Origin: Flavobacterium aciduliphilum
GTDB taxonomy: Bacteria; Bacteroidota; Bacteroidia; Flavobacteriales; Flavobacteriaceae
Reading direction: 5' to 3'
DNA: 64,000 nt
Assembly (NCBI RefSeq): GCF_003268855.1
Contig: NZ_QLSZ01000009.1
Location: forward strand, 1-64,000
Shown here: positions 8,725-17,772 of the stretch, piece by piece
Position numbering within the stretch: position 1 is the first letter of the stretch
Layout of the letters: each line of letters begins with the position of its first letter
Notes under the pieces: generated by a model
Seen by the model: the letters and a program-made list of their open reading frames with translations, nothing else
Databases searched by the model: none
What the model was told of the DNA's origin: nothing
Made by a program: the position numbers and the translations under genes

Positions 8725-8952
8725 TTACTCGACTTCCTCAAAGTCAATATAATCTCCAACTTTTTTAGTTTCGCGAGGTTTTTCACTGGTATTCTGTTGT
8801 TGGGGTTGAGATTGCTGGTATTGTTGTTGAAACTGTTCACTCGCTTTTTCAACTACTTTTCGCGCTAATAATGGTAAAAATAGTCGAACTACAAATTTAA
8901 TGATGTAAATAATAACCAATACGGTTACTATTTCTTCTATTATTTTAAACAT
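8725..8952 (-). CDS. DUF4834 small membrane protein
   Basis: This is a 75-residue protein. Residues 1-30 form one hydrophobic helix (IIEEIVTVLVIIYIIKFVVR). A Gln-rich linker (QQQYQQSQPQQQ) follows, then an acidic end with VGDYIDFEEV, the signature of DUF4834. No biochemical role is established for this family. It lies upstream of yfhO on the same strand (79-base gap) and is transcribed divergently from the beta-barrel gene at 9061. Confidence 0.8.
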   Translation of the reverse strand: MFKIIEEIVTVLVIIYIIKFVVRLFLPLLARKVVEKASEQFQQQYQQSQPQQQNTSEKPRETKKVGDYIDFEEVE

Positions 8953-9031
8953 GATTTGAAAATTTTGTCAAAAATACTAAATTACAGCATGCAATTTTAC
9001 GCTAAGTTCTTAAATAAATAATAAATTATAG

Positions 9032-9039
9032 TACTTTTG
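9032..9039 (+). promoter_or_regulatory. -7 promoter element for the 9061 gene
   Basis: TACTTTTG matches the Bacteroidota -7 consensus TAnnTTTG, 21 bases before the ATG pair at 9061. No clear TTG is present at -33. It places the transcript start after an in-frame TTG at 9037, which decides in favour of ATG 9061. Confidence 0.5.
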
Positions 9040-9060
9040 GATTTCAAAATTACAAATACC

Positions 9061-10050
9061 ATGATGACACTACAAAACAGATTCCTTTCATTTCTTTTAT
9101 TGTGCTTTACAGGCGCTACTGCACAATATACGGATGAAATTAACTCTAACAGACCGGGTAATTCTATGTCGGCTTTTTCAGTTGGAAAATCAGTCATTCA
9201 AACAGAAGACGGGCTCAATTATATCAATGAAAAGCACAATCTGATGGATTATACGGTCAACGGATACAGTGCAGACATGAGTTTTCGATATGGTTTTTAC
9301 AGAGACGAATTGGAGGCTATTTTAAGTTTGAACTATCAAAACGACCATTATGTTACCGATTGGGATAACATCCATCGAAAATCCATAAAAACAACTACTT
9401 TGGGTGCTAAATATCTTTTTTATGATCCTCAAAAAAATTATAAAAAACCTGTTAATCTTTACAGTTGGAAAAACAATCACAAATACAATTGGCATCAATT
9501 AATTCCAGCATTAGCAGGATATGCCGGATTTAACATTAATACAAGCAACAGTCTTTTTTTTAGAGGAGATGAACCCGTCAAAAAACTTACACCAAAAATA
9601 ATGCTCATCAGCCAGAATCAATTTCCAGGAAATTGGGTGTTTGTTACAAATATTTTTGCCGATCAAATTACCTCTCCCTATCATTCGTATGGGTATGTTG
9701 TAACGCTTACTAAAGGATTTAACGATTCTTGGTCTGGCTTTTTTGAGAACCGAGGGATAGTAGGAAATTATTATTCCGACGGAATTTTTACCGCTGGAGC
9801 AGCATACTTACTGGCAAGCAATATGCAAGTCGACGCCTCAATCAGCAGAAATTATAAAGATACTCCAAAAATCACCTATTTCGGCATTGGATTCTCGTGC
9901 AGATTTGATGATGATTACAGCGATTTATTATTACGCATCCCAAAAAAGAAAGACAAAGGCAAAAAAGATAAATCCAAACAAGGAAAAGCTAAAGAAAAGG
10001 AAAAAGAAAAAGTGAAGAAAAGACTTGACGAAGTACCATTAAAACCCTAA
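9061..10050 (+). CDS. outer-membrane transporter-like beta-barrel protein
   Basis: ATG-ATG at 9061 begins a signal peptide (FLSFLLLCFTGATAQ) and is preferred over an in-frame TTG at 9037, which overlaps the -7 element. The mature protein starts YTDEINSNRPGNSMSAFSVG, which is typical of the Bacteroidota 'transporter' family related to phenol MetA-pathway proteins. It then alternates aromatic-rich strands as in an outer-membrane barrel. The C-terminus is an unusual Lys/Glu-rich tail of about 35 residues (KKKDKGKKDK...). The next gene begins 6 bases after the stop. The transported substrate is unknown. Confidence 0.7.
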   Translation: MMTLQNRFLSFLLLCFTGATAQYTDEINSNRPGNSMSAFSVGKSVIQTEDGLNYINEKHNLMDYTVNGYSADMSFRYGFYRDELEAILSLNYQNDHYVTDWDNIHRKSIKTTTLGAKYLFYDPQKNYKKPVNLYSWKNNHKYNWHQLIPALAGYAGFNINTSNSLFFRGDEPVKKLTPKIMLISQNQFPGNWVFVTNIFADQITSPYHSYGYVVTLTKGFNDSWSGFFENRGIVGNYYSDGIFTAGAAYLLASNMQVDASISRNYKDTPKITYFGIGFSCRFDDDYSDLLLRIPKKKDKGKKDKSKQGKAKEKEKEKVKKRLDEVPLKP

Positions 10051-10056
10051 AGAAAC

Positions 10057-11175
10057 ATGATTTCAATACTCGAAGCCAATACTCCAAAATTGTTAAAAGA
10101 ATTTGTAAAATTCCCTTTTTCACTATACAAAAATCATCCTTATTGGGTACCGCCATTGATTCAAGATGAACTCGACTCGTTTGACAAGTCAAAAAATCCT
10201 GCTTTTGAAAGTGCAGAAGCCTACTTCTATTTAGCTTTTAAAGACCAAAAGATTGTGGGACGCATCGCAGCGATTATCAATTGGGACGAAGTGCGCCACC
10301 AAAACAAACCTAAAGTACGTTTCGGATGGTGGGATGTCATTGATGATCTTGAAGTCACCAAGGCTTTATTGCATAAAGTATACGATTTAGGACGTCAAAA
10401 CAATTTGGAGTATGTGGAAGGTCCAATGGGCTTTTCTAATTTAGATAAAGTAGGCGTGGTTACCGAAGGTTATGACGAAATTGGTTCTATGATTACTTGG
10501 TATAATTTTCCATACTACAAAGAACACTTAGAATCTTTGGGCTATGTCAAAGAGAAAGAATATCTTGAAAGTAAATTTAGTTTTGACAACGTTCATATTG
10601 ATAGCTTTTTTAAAGCACAAGAATTAATTAAAAAGCGGTATCATTTAACACCTATCAATTTCAAAAATAATAAAGCCATTATGCCTTATGTAGATGAAAT
10701 GTTTGATTTGTTCAATCTTAGCTATGCCAATCTTTCCTCTTTTGTAGCTATAACCGATATACAAAAAGAATATTTCAAGAAAAAATACATCAGTTTTATC
10801 AATCCAGAATACATTAAATTCATTGTCGATCAAAACAATAAAATGATTGCTTTTAGTATCGTAATGCCAAGTTTTTCTGAAGCATTACAAAAAGCGAAAG
10901 GAAAATTATTCCCATTTGGTTTTTACCACATGTTGCAAGCGAAGAAAAACAGTAAAGAAGTCTTATTTTATCTAATTGGGATTCTACCTGAATATCAAAA
11001 CAAAGGCGTAACAGCTATTGTCTTCAATGAGTACTACAATACATTTAAAGAAAAAGGGATTCATACCTGCATAAGAACCCCCGAATTGGAAGACAACCAT
11101 GCGATTCAAAATATTTGGAAACATTTTGATTCGGTAATCTACCGAAGAAGACGAACCTATCGAAAAAATTTATAA
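10057..11175 (+). CDS. GNAT-like acetyltransferase-fold protein
   Basis: This 372-residue cytoplasmic protein has no signal peptide or membrane segment. An N-terminal segment reads YKNHPYWVPPLIQDELDSF, followed by YFYLAFKDQKIVGRIAAI (about 55-75), a GNAT-like beta-strand and turn. The end has a second GNAT-like region (LIGILPEYQNKGVTAIVFNEYYNTF, here shown only in outline, about 310-335) with the Q/R-x-x-G-x-x-type acetyl-CoA loop. The architecture matches YghO-type uncharacterised proteins. The acyl donor and acceptor are not known. It is co-directional with and 6 bases after the barrel gene, and a strong terminator follows at once. Confidence 0.65.
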   Translation: MISILEANTPKLLKEFVKFPFSLYKNHPYWVPPLIQDELDSFDKSKNPAFESAEAYFYLAFKDQKIVGRIAAIINWDEVRHQNKPKVRFGWWDVIDDLEVTKALLHKVYDLGRQNNLEYVEGPMGFSNLDKVGVVTEGYDEIGSMITWYNFPYYKEHLESLGYVKEKEYLESKFSFDNVHIDSFFKAQELIKKRYHLTPINFKNNKAIMPYVDEMFDLFNLSYANLSSFVAITDIQKEYFKKKYISFINPEYIKFIVDQNNKMIAFSIVMPSFSEALQKAKGKLFPFGFYHMLQAKKNSKEVLFYLIGILPEYQNKGVTAIVFNEYYNTFKEKGIHTCIRTPELEDNHAIQNIWKHFDSVIYRRRRTYRKNL

Positions 11176-11208
11176 AAAAACGCCATCACTTTTTAGGAAG
11201 GCGTTTTT
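11176..11208. terminator. bidirectional terminator
   Basis: AAAAACGCC and GGCGTTTTT form a 9-bp stem around a 15-base loop, immediately after the stop of the GNAT-like gene. A/T runs on both sides would allow it to serve the converging alpha-oxoamine synthase gene too. Confidence 0.8.
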
Positions 11209-11226
11209 GTTATCTATTTGTAATTC

Positions 11227-12486
11227 TTAAGAAACATCAACCGTTGTCTCAGCCGCGATTTTAGCATACGTTCCATTTACAAGTTTCTCACGAATGGCTT
11301 CAAAAGCTGTTAAGGTTTCATCAATATCTTCTATGGTATGGGAAGCTGTAGGAATCATACGCAATAAAATAATCCCTTTTGGAATTACTGGATACACTAC
11401 AATCGACAAGAAAATACCATAATTTTCTCTTAAATCATTAACCATAACCATAGCTTCTGGAATGGAACCTTCAAGATACACTGGTGTAATACACGTATTG
11501 GTATCACCAATATTGAATCCTCTGTCTTTCAATCCGTTTTGAAGCGCATTAACGTTTTCCCAGAGTTTATCTTTGATGGCTGATGATTGACGCAACAACT
11601 CCAATCGTTTCAAAGAACCAATGGTTTGAATCATCGGCAAGGCTTTGGCAAACATTTGTGAACGTAAGTTATATTTTAAATAATCAATAACATCTTTATC
11701 CGCAGCAACAAAAGCTCCAATATTAGCCATAGATTTAGCGAACGTTGAGAAATACACATCTATTCCATCTTGACACCCTTGCTCCTCACCTGCTCCTGCA
11801 CCTGTTTTACCTAAAGTTCCAAATCCATGGGCATCGTCTACCAATAAACGGAAATTGTATCGTTCTTTCATAGCCACAATCTCTTTCAATTTTCCTTGTT
11901 GACCACGCATTCCAAAAACACCTTCTGTAATAAAAAGAATCCCGCCACCAGTTTCTTCAGCCAATTTTGTGGCACGTTGCAGGTTTTTTTCCATACTCTC
12001 GATGTCGTTGTGTTTGTAGGTAAAACGTTTACCCATGTGTAAGCGTACCCCATCAATAATGCATGCGTGCGCATCTACATCATACACAATAACATCATTT
12101 TTTGAAACCAAAGCGTCTATGATAGAAACCATACCTTGATATCCAAAATTCAATAAATAGGCTGCTTCTTTCATGACAAATGCAGCCAATTCATTCTCTA
12201 ATTGTTCGTGGTATTTAGTATGTCCACTCATCATTCGTGCGCCCATAGGATAGGCCGCTCCATAAGTCATCGCGGCTTCTGTATCGGCTTGGCGTACTTC
12301 AGGATGGTTGGCCAATCCCAAATAATCATTCAAACTCCAATTTAATATATCTTTTCCTTGAAATTTCATTCTAGGACCAAGTTCCCCTTCTAATTTTGGA
12401 AAAACATAATAGCCTTCTGCTTGTGATGCCCATTTTCCTAATGGTCCTTTATTGTTTTGTATTCTTTCAAATAAATCTTTAACCAT
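11227..12486 (-). CDS. alpha-oxoamine synthase (sulfonolipid/sphingolipid base synthase type)
   Basis: This PLP enzyme of fold type I (419 residues from ATG 12486; an in-frame TTG lies 39 bases further up but adds only a short hydrophobic piece) has D217 and H220 in LLVDDAHGFGTLG, the Schiff-base K251 in STFAKSMANIG and H140 in the DAHA motif. These are the hallmarks of the KBL/serine palmitoyltransferase group, which condenses an amino acid with acyl-CoA. In flavobacteria closely related enzymes make the capnine base of sulfonolipids from cysteate (needed for efficient gliding). In Bacteroides they make sphinganine from serine. The choice between cysteate and serine cannot be settled here. 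The gene stands alone between convergent and divergent neighbours. Confidence 0.8.
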   Translation of the reverse strand: MVKDLFERIQNNKGPLGKWASQAEGYYVFPKLEGELGPRMKFQGKDILNWSLNDYLGLANHPEVRQADTEAAMTYGAAYPMGARMMSGHTKYHEQLENELAAFVMKEAAYLLNFGYQGMVSIIDALVSKNDVIVYDVDAHACIIDGVRLHMGKRFTYKHNDIESMEKNLQRATKLAEETGGGILFITEGVFGMRGQQGKLKEIVAMKERYNFRLLVDDAHGFGTLGKTGAGAGEEQGCQDGIDVYFSTFAKSMANIGAFVAADKDVIDYLKYNLRSQMFAKALPMIQTIGSLKRLELLRQSSAIKDKLWENVNALQNGLKDRGFNIGDTNTCITPVYLEGSIPEAMVMVNDLRENYGIFLSIVVYPVIPKGIILLRMIPTASHTIEDIDETLTAFEAIREKLVNGTYAKIAAETTVDVS

Positions 12487-12621
12487 GACGTATAATTGTT
12501 TTTTAAAACGTGGCAAAAGTAACAATAAAAAAAATATTACTCAATTATTTTACTGACAAACAGATGAAATTCAAAAAAAAAATTAAACAAATTTTAAGAT
12601 TTAATAACACAAATTTAATAG

Positions 12622-12629
12622 TACATTTG
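12622..12629 (+). promoter_or_regulatory. -7 promoter element for the 12667 gene
   Basis: TACATTTG fits TAnnTTTG, 37 bases before the ATG. A TTA 18 bases upstream is a weak match to the -33 TTG. Confidence 0.5.
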
Positions 12630-12666
12630 CGAGTCGCCTCAAATTAATAATAACAACAATGTAATC

Positions 12667-13923
12667 ATGAATACTAAATTTTGTCTCATACTCGTATTGT
12701 TTTCCTTCATTTCATCTTTTGGACAGACGGGTAATAAAATCCTTTTTGATGCCACCAAAGCTGAAATGGCTGGAAATGCTGATTGGGTTATCGATGCCGA
12801 TGCGCACAACATCTATTTTAACAGTACAACCCATTTGCCTTATGCAAGTAGTGGATCTAGTGGTGCTTCCAATCCGCAAAAAACACCTACTCCTGCACAA
12901 TCTGGTATTACATCTACAACCACTGAAGACTATTGGCAAGGAGCTATTTCCTATTGGGGTGTTGATTGTGCTAAAAAAGGGTATGTTGTAGAATCGCTTC
13001 CTTTCAATGGTGCTATTACTTTTGGAAACACATCTAATCCTCAAGATTTAAGTAATTATAAAGCTTTTGTTGTGGCTGAACCCAATATGCTTTTTTCAAG
13101 CGCTGAAAAAACAGCACTATTAAATTTTGTTGCCGCAGGTGGTGGTTTGTTTATGATAGCCGATCATGATGTTTCCGATAGAAACTATGACGGATATGAT
13201 GCTCCTCACATTTGGAACGACTTAATGACGACCAATTCGGTAGCACAAAATCCATTTGGAATTACCTTTGATTATGTTGATATTTCAGGAACCTATTCTA
13301 ATGTTGCTAATCTTCCCACCGACCCTATCCTTCATGGAACGGCAGGAAATGTAACCAAAGTACAATGGGCTAATGGTACAACAATGACTCTTAACACAAC
13401 CAATAATTCTAGTGTTAAAGGAGTTGTTTTTAAAACAGGAACCTCTGGCACTACTAATGTATTGTGTGCCTATGCAACTTATGGTTTAGGAAAAGTAGTT
13501 GCGGTTGGAGACAGTTCGATAATAGATGATGGAACTGGAGACACTAATGACACTTTATATGATGGGTATATTTCAGATGCGGCTGGCAATCACCAAAAGA
13601 TTATTATGAATATGACGATTTGGTTGATGACTGCTACACTTGCAAATCCAACTTTTCAAGCGGATGAAACTTTCTTTGCCATTTACCCAAATCCAACTGA
13701 GGCTAAACAAATAGAGGTTTCTTTTTCTTTATTAGAACAAGAAAACACCTCCATTAAAATATATGACAGTCTGGGACGCCTTGTGAAAGAGGAACTATTT
13801 TCTGATTTGAACTCAGGAATTAATCATCAAACAATAGATGCTAGCACTTTAGAAAGCGGTGTATATTTCTGTAAATTAGTCACACCTAGTCAAACAAAAA
13901 CCCTACGAGTAGTTCTAAAATAA
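12667..13923 (+). CDS. secreted T9SS-sorted protein with GATase-like fold domain
   Basis: This is a 418-residue protein. The signal peptide ends near residue 19 (SFISSFGQ). A central domain (about 100-330) contains YKAFVVAEPNMLFS and LLNFVAAGGGLFMIADHD, reminiscent of the class I glutamine amidotransferase-like/DUF4350 fold that sits in many secreted hydrolase-like proteins. No catalytic Cys is evident at the expected place. The last 80 residues are a type A T9SS sorting domain (YPNPTEAK..., SLGRLVKEE, LESGVYFCKL, ending in LRVVLK). The protein is therefore exported and possibly anchored at the surface. Its role is unknown. rdgB follows 27 bases downstream. Confidence 0.8.
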   Translation: MNTKFCLILVLFSFISSFGQTGNKILFDATKAEMAGNADWVIDADAHNIYFNSTTHLPYASSGSSGASNPQKTPTPAQSGITSTTTEDYWQGAISYWGVDCAKKGYVVESLPFNGAITFGNTSNPQDLSNYKAFVVAEPNMLFSSAEKTALLNFVAAGGGLFMIADHDVSDRNYDGYDAPHIWNDLMTTNSVAQNPFGITFDYVDISGTYSNVANLPTDPILHGTAGNVTKVQWANGTTMTLNTTNNSSVKGVVFKTGTSGTTNVLCAYATYGLGKVVAVGDSSIIDDGTGDTNDTLYDGYISDAAGNHQKIIMNMTIWLMTATLANPTFQADETFFAIYPNPTEAKQIEVSFSLLEQENTSIKIYDSLGRLVKEELFSDLNSGINHQTIDASTLESGVYFCKLVTPSQTKTLRVVLK

Positions 13924-13950
13924 TTATTTTTATTCTAATCCTTTCCGTTC

Positions 13951-14532
13951 ATGATCTTAGTATTTGCCTCTAATAACCAAAATAAAATCAAAGAAATTCA
14001 AAAATTAGTTCCTTCGTCAATACAAATTTTGAGCTTGGATGCCATAGGTTGTACCGTAGAAATTCCAGAAACAGCAGCAACTATTGAAGGAAATGCACAA
14101 TTGAAAGCCAATTATGTGACCGAAAAATATGGCTATGCTTGTTTTGCTGACGATTCAGGTTTGGAAGTAGATGCACTTCAAGGCGCTCCAGGAGTATTTT
14201 CGGCGCGCTATGCAGGAGAACCCAAAAATGATGACAATAACATGTCTAAATTGTTACATGATTTGAATGGAAATCCTCATAGAAAAGCCAACTTCAAAAC
14301 GGTAATTTGCTTGAATTACAAAGGCAAACAACATCTATTTACGGGTATTGTTGACGGAACTCTTATTGAAGAAAAAAGAGGTACAAACGGATTTGGATAC
14401 GACCCTATTTTTATACCCAATGGCTATAGCAAGACCTTTGCAGAAATGACCATAGAAGAAAAATCAAGTATCAGCCACAGAGGACAAGCAGTGAAACAAT
14501 TGATAGCCTTTTGCGAAACATTACAAGACTAG
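13951..14532 (+). CDS. rdgB: non-canonical purine NTP pyrophosphatase (RdgB/HAM1)
   Basis: This 193-residue enzyme is of the usual length for the ITPase/XTPase family. ASNNQNKIKEI at residues 6-16 is the substrate Ser/Asn-Lys loop, DDSGLEVDAL (about 67-76) holds the catalytic Asp, GAPGVFSARYAG follows, then FGYDPIF and ISHRGQA near the end bind the base and triphosphate. It hydrolyses dITP, XTP and ITP to monophosphates and so keeps deaminated purines out of DNA. It follows the T9SS cargo gene by 27 bases but has no functional link with it. Confidence 0.95.
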   Translation: MILVFASNNQNKIKEIQKLVPSSIQILSLDAIGCTVEIPETAATIEGNAQLKANYVTEKYGYACFADDSGLEVDALQGAPGVFSARYAGEPKNDDNNMSKLLHDLNGNPHRKANFKTVICLNYKGKQHLFTGIVDGTLIEEKRGTNGFGYDPIFIPNGYSKTFAEMTIEEKSSISHRGQAVKQLIAFCETLQD

Positions 14533-14680
14533 ACCTTCTTAAAGGTTTTGATTCTATCTTTGTATCATCAACTTCTATTCTCTGGCTTATCTTCATTTAA
14601 TTCTGACTTTAAAATTGAAGCAAGACACAACTACATGAAAACCAAACACTAACAAATTAGTATATCTGGTTTTTAAAAGC

Positions 14681-14688
14681 TACCTTTG
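14681..14688 (+). promoter_or_regulatory. -7 promoter element for the DEAD-box gene
   Basis: TACCTTTG fits TAnnTTTG, 21 bases before ATG 14710. It overlaps an in-frame TTG at 14686, which rules that codon out as the start. Confidence 0.55.
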
Positions 14689-14709
14689 CACCCAATTTTA
14701 AAATACAAT

Positions 14710-16599
14710 ATGAATACATTTGAACAATTAGGTCTGAATGAGTCGTTACTGCTGGCGATCAAGGATCTAGGATTTGAGAATCCGTCAGAAGTGCAAGAAA
14801 AAGCCATTCCAGTCTTATTGGAACAAGAAACAGACTTAGTCGCTTTAGCACAAACAGGTACAGGAAAAACTGCAGCATTTGGTTTTCCTTTGATCCAAAA
14901 AATTGATGCTGAGGACAAAAGTACCCAGGCGTTAATTTTATCGCCAACACGTGAACTTTGCTTACAAATCACTAACGAAATTAAACAATACGCAAAATAT
15001 GTAAAGGGTTTACATACCGTGGCAGTTTATGGTGGGGCAAGCATTACAGAACAAGCCCGTGAGGTAAAACGTGGTGCACAAATTATTGTGGCTACTCCCG
15101 GTAGAATGCAAGACATGATTAATCGTGGGCTTGTAAACATTAAAAATATCAATTATTGTATCCTTGATGAAGCTGATGAAATGCTGAATATGGGATTTTA
15201 TGAAGATATTGTTTCTATCTTATCTGATACTCCAGACGAGAAGAGAACTTGGCTTTTTTCAGCGACCATGCCTACAGAAGTGGCGCGAATTGCTAAAAAA
15301 TTCATGCATGACCCTGCTGAAATTACTGTAGGACACAAAAACTCTGGTTCTGCAACGGTTTCTCATGAGTTTTATGTAGTAAATGCTCGTGACCGTTACG
15401 AAGCGTTAAAACGCCTTGCTGATGCAAATCCAGACATCTTCTCGGTGGTTTTTTGTAGAACTAAAAGAGATACACAATCCATAGCTGAAAAATTAATTGA
15501 AGATGGATATAATGCCGCAGCGCTGCATGGCGATTTATCGCAAGCGCAACGTGATAGTGTGATGAAATCTTTTAGAGGACGTCAAATTCAAATGTTGGTA
15601 GCAACCGATGTGGCTGCTCGTGGTATTGATGTAGACAACGTAACACACGTAGTTAACTATCAATTGCCTGATGAAATCGAAACCTATAACCACCGTTCGG
15701 GAAGAACAGGACGTGCTGGAAAATTGGGAACTTCAATTGTAATTACAACTAAAAGTGAGATTCGTAAAATTCATTCGATAGAGAAAATCATCAAACAAAA
15801 GTTTGAAGAAAAAACCATTCCTTCAGGTATTGAAATCTGCGAAATTCAATTGTTGCATTTAGCGAATAAAATTAAGGACACAGAAGTAGATCACGAGATT
15901 GACAACTATCTTCCTGCTATCAATGAGGTGCTTGATGGGTTATCAAAAGAAGAACTCATCAAAAAAATGGTTTCCGTGGAGTTTAACCGATTCATCACTT
16001 ACTATAAAAAGAAACGTGATTTATCTGGTGGAGATCGCTCTGAAAGAAGCTCTTCTGAACCAAGAGAAATTAGAGCGGGCGACCCCGTTCGTTATTTCAT
16101 CAACATTGGAGCACGTGATGATTTTGATTGGATGCAATTGAAAGATTTCTTGAAAGAAACGTTAGATTTAGGTCGAGATGACGTGTTTAAAGTAGATGTA
16201 AAAGAAGGATTCTCGTTCTTTAATACCGATGGCGAACATGCTGAAAAAGTGATGGAAATCCTTAATGGGTATGACCTTAATGGAAGAAGAATCAACGTGG
16301 AAATTTCTAAAAATGAGGGAGGGGGTAGTAGAGACCGCCGCGATCATAATGGAAGAAATGACAGAAGAAGCTCGGGTGGTTTTAGAGGTGACAGAAACTT
16401 TAAAGACGATAAAAAAGGATTTCGAAGCGACCGTAATTCGCGTTCGGAAGGCTCTAGTAAAGGAGATCGTTTTGAATCGAGACGCGAAAGTTCTGGAGCT
16501 CCAAGAAGTGACAGAGCCCCTAGACGTGCTGCAACATCGGGTGACAAACCCGCCAATCGTTCGTTTGAAGCTGCAAAATCTAGAAGAACAAGAGGGTAA
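14710..16599 (+). CDS. DEAD-box RNA helicase with DbpA-type RNA-binding domain
   Basis: ATG 14710 is preferred to an upstream in-frame TTG because the -7 element overlaps the latter. Q-motif and motif I AQTGTGKT (47-54), PTRELCLQ (79-86), DEAD (153-156) and SAT (184-186) form the first RecA domain. The second holds ATDVAARGIDV and HRSGRTGRAGK. Residues about 455-540 form the DbpA RNA-recognition-like domain (VRYFINIGARDDFDW...). The last 85 residues are a disordered Arg/Gly/Ser/Asp tail that should bind RNA loosely. DeaD/CsdA-like proteins of this layout unwind RNA in ribosome assembly and cold adaptation. The gene is monocistronic, with its own promoter and terminator. Confidence 0.92.
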   Translation: MNTFEQLGLNESLLLAIKDLGFENPSEVQEKAIPVLLEQETDLVALAQTGTGKTAAFGFPLIQKIDAEDKSTQALILSPTRELCLQITNEIKQYAKYVKGLHTVAVYGGASITEQAREVKRGAQIIVATPGRMQDMINRGLVNIKNINYCILDEADEMLNMGFYEDIVSILSDTPDEKRTWLFSATMPTEVARIAKKFMHDPAEITVGHKNSGSATVSHEFYVVNARDRYEALKRLADANPDIFSVVFCRTKRDTQSIAEKLIEDGYNAAALHGDLSQAQRDSVMKSFRGRQIQMLVATDVAARGIDVDNVTHVVNYQLPDEIETYNHRSGRTGRAGKLGTSIVITTKSEIRKIHSIEKIIKQKFEEKTIPSGIEICEIQLLHLANKIKDTEVDHEIDNYLPAINEVLDGLSKEELIKKMVSVEFNRFITYYKKKRDLSGGDRSERSSSEPREIRAGDPVRYFINIGARDDFDWMQLKDFLKETLDLGRDDVFKVDVKEGFSFFNTDGEHAEKVMEILNGYDLNGRRINVEISKNEGGGSRDRRDHNGRNDRRSSGGFRGDRNFKDDKKGFRSDRNSRSEGSSKGDRFESRRESSGAPRSDRAPRRAATSGDKPANRSFEAAKSRRTRG

Positions 16600-16634
16600 A
16601 TTGCTTTTTAAAGTACTCTAATACAATATTTTCC

Positions 16635-16670
16635 ATCCCCATTTGTTGCAAAACATTTGGGGATTTTTTT
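16635..16670 (+). terminator. terminator after the DEAD-box gene
   Basis: ATCCCC and GGGGAT pair across an 18-base loop and are followed by seven T residues, 36 bases beyond the helicase stop. Confidence 0.75.
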
Positions 16671-16776
16671 GTTTAAACCCTATTCCATGGGCTATTTGTT
16701 AATTTTCTGATAATAATTTCTCAAAAAAGGCAAAATTATAGTAGAGTTTTATACTTTTAAACTTTCAAATCAGCAC

Positions 16777-17541
16777 ATGAAATATCTAGTAGCCATTCTA
16801 TTGTTTTTCCTATCGTTTCAAGGATTTTCTCAAGAGAATTCAACTTTAAAAAAAGTGTATGGTACCATCGTTAACAGTGCTACTAACTTCCCGTTGGCCA
16901 ACGTAAACATCATTAATATTAACCGAGTAAAAGGGTCAATATCCAATACTAGAGGGATGTTTGAAATTGATGCCGAGGTTAATGATACCTTACACATCAC
17001 CATGATTGGCTTTCAATCTTTACGAGTGCGGGTTACCAACGACTGGATTAAAAACGGTAATGCGAAGATACAACTGACAGAAAAAGCTATTGCATTGGAA
17101 GAAGTCGTGGTTCGAAAATACCAGTTAACTGGCTATTTGGAAGTGGATAGTAAATTAATCCCTGAAAAGGAAAATTACCGCTACAGTATTTCTGGATTGC
17201 CTAGTGGGTATGAAGCGGGACAGTACTCCCCCAATGCGTTTTCACGTGTGATGAATTCTATTTTTAATCCTGCGGATGCGTTGTATAATTTCTTTGGAAA
17301 ACGACCGAAAGAATTGCGGAAGTTGAAGGAAATGAAAAAAGACAATACGGTAAAGGCGCTCCTTGAAACTAAATTTGATCGCGAAACGATTGCTGTGTTA
17401 TTGGGCATTGATAAAAAAGACATTGCCGAAATCTTACAACATTGTAACTATTCTGAAGCGTTTATTGAAACGGCAAACGACCTCCAAATCTTAGACGCGA
17501 TTAGTCAGTGCTATGAGCAATATAAAGTTTTGAAGAAGTAG
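16777..17541 (+). CDS. CarboxypepD_reg-like envelope protein
   Basis: This is a 254-residue protein. The signal peptide ends at residue 18-19 (LFFLSFQGFSQ). A carboxypeptidase-regulatory-like beta-sandwich follows (about 25-110): VYGTIVNSATNFPLANVNI...GSISNTRGMFEIDAEVNDTL (in outline)...ALEEVVV. This is the same fold as the N-terminal domain of SusC/TonB-dependent proteins, but no plug or barrel follows. The remaining 140 residues are charged and without a recognised domain. Such free-standing proteins are common in Flavobacteriaceae and presumed periplasmic or outer-membrane associated. The 230 bases downstream are filled by short repeats. Confidence 0.75.
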   Translation: MKYLVAILLFFLSFQGFSQENSTLKKVYGTIVNSATNFPLANVNIININRVKGSISNTRGMFEIDAEVNDTLHITMIGFQSLRVRVTNDWIKNGNAKIQLTEKAIALEEVVVRKYQLTGYLEVDSKLIPEKENYRYSISGLPSGYEAGQYSPNAFSRVMNSIFNPADALYNFFGKRPKELRKLKEMKKDNTVKALLETKFDRETIAVLLGIDKKDIAEILQHCNYSEAFIETANDLQILDAISQCYEQYKVLKK

Positions 17542-17606
17542 GGGAATGAGGTTGTAGTTAGTAGGTTGTAGGTTTAAGGGTTTAAAAGTTTATGAGGTTT
17601 ATACTG

Positions 17607-17694
17607 AGGTTCTAAGATACTAAGGTTCTGAGGTACTAAGATACTGAGGTACTAAGATACTGAGGTTCTGAGATACTGAGGTACTAAGGTACTC
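17607..17694. repeat. 8-bp tandem array, 11 units
   Basis: Eleven contiguous octamers of the form AG[GA]T[TA]CT[AG] (such as AGGTTCTA and AGATACTG) run without interruption except for the last base. The 17542-17606 stretch before it is a looser mix of GAGGTT and GGGTTTAAGGGTT-like motifs. The same octamer family recurs at 18571, 18761 and around the gene at 54901. Confidence 0.85.
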
Positions 17695-17772
17695 ATTTTG
17701 ACATTGAAAAGAATCCAAGAATCTACCTTCTAATAATGCAATAGTCTAAAAATCTAAAAGTCTAAGAATCTA

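Noticed and set aside
12712..13044. 110-codon antisense frame in the T9SS cargo gene
   Set aside because: It is a shadow of the real gene. Its Cys/Arg/Ser-rich composition is typical of antisense translation.
16265..16621. 118-codon frame overlapping the DEAD-box tail
   Set aside because: It is an alternate frame of the repetitive Arg/Gly/Ser tail. It has no start signals, and the DEAD-box frame explains the sequence.
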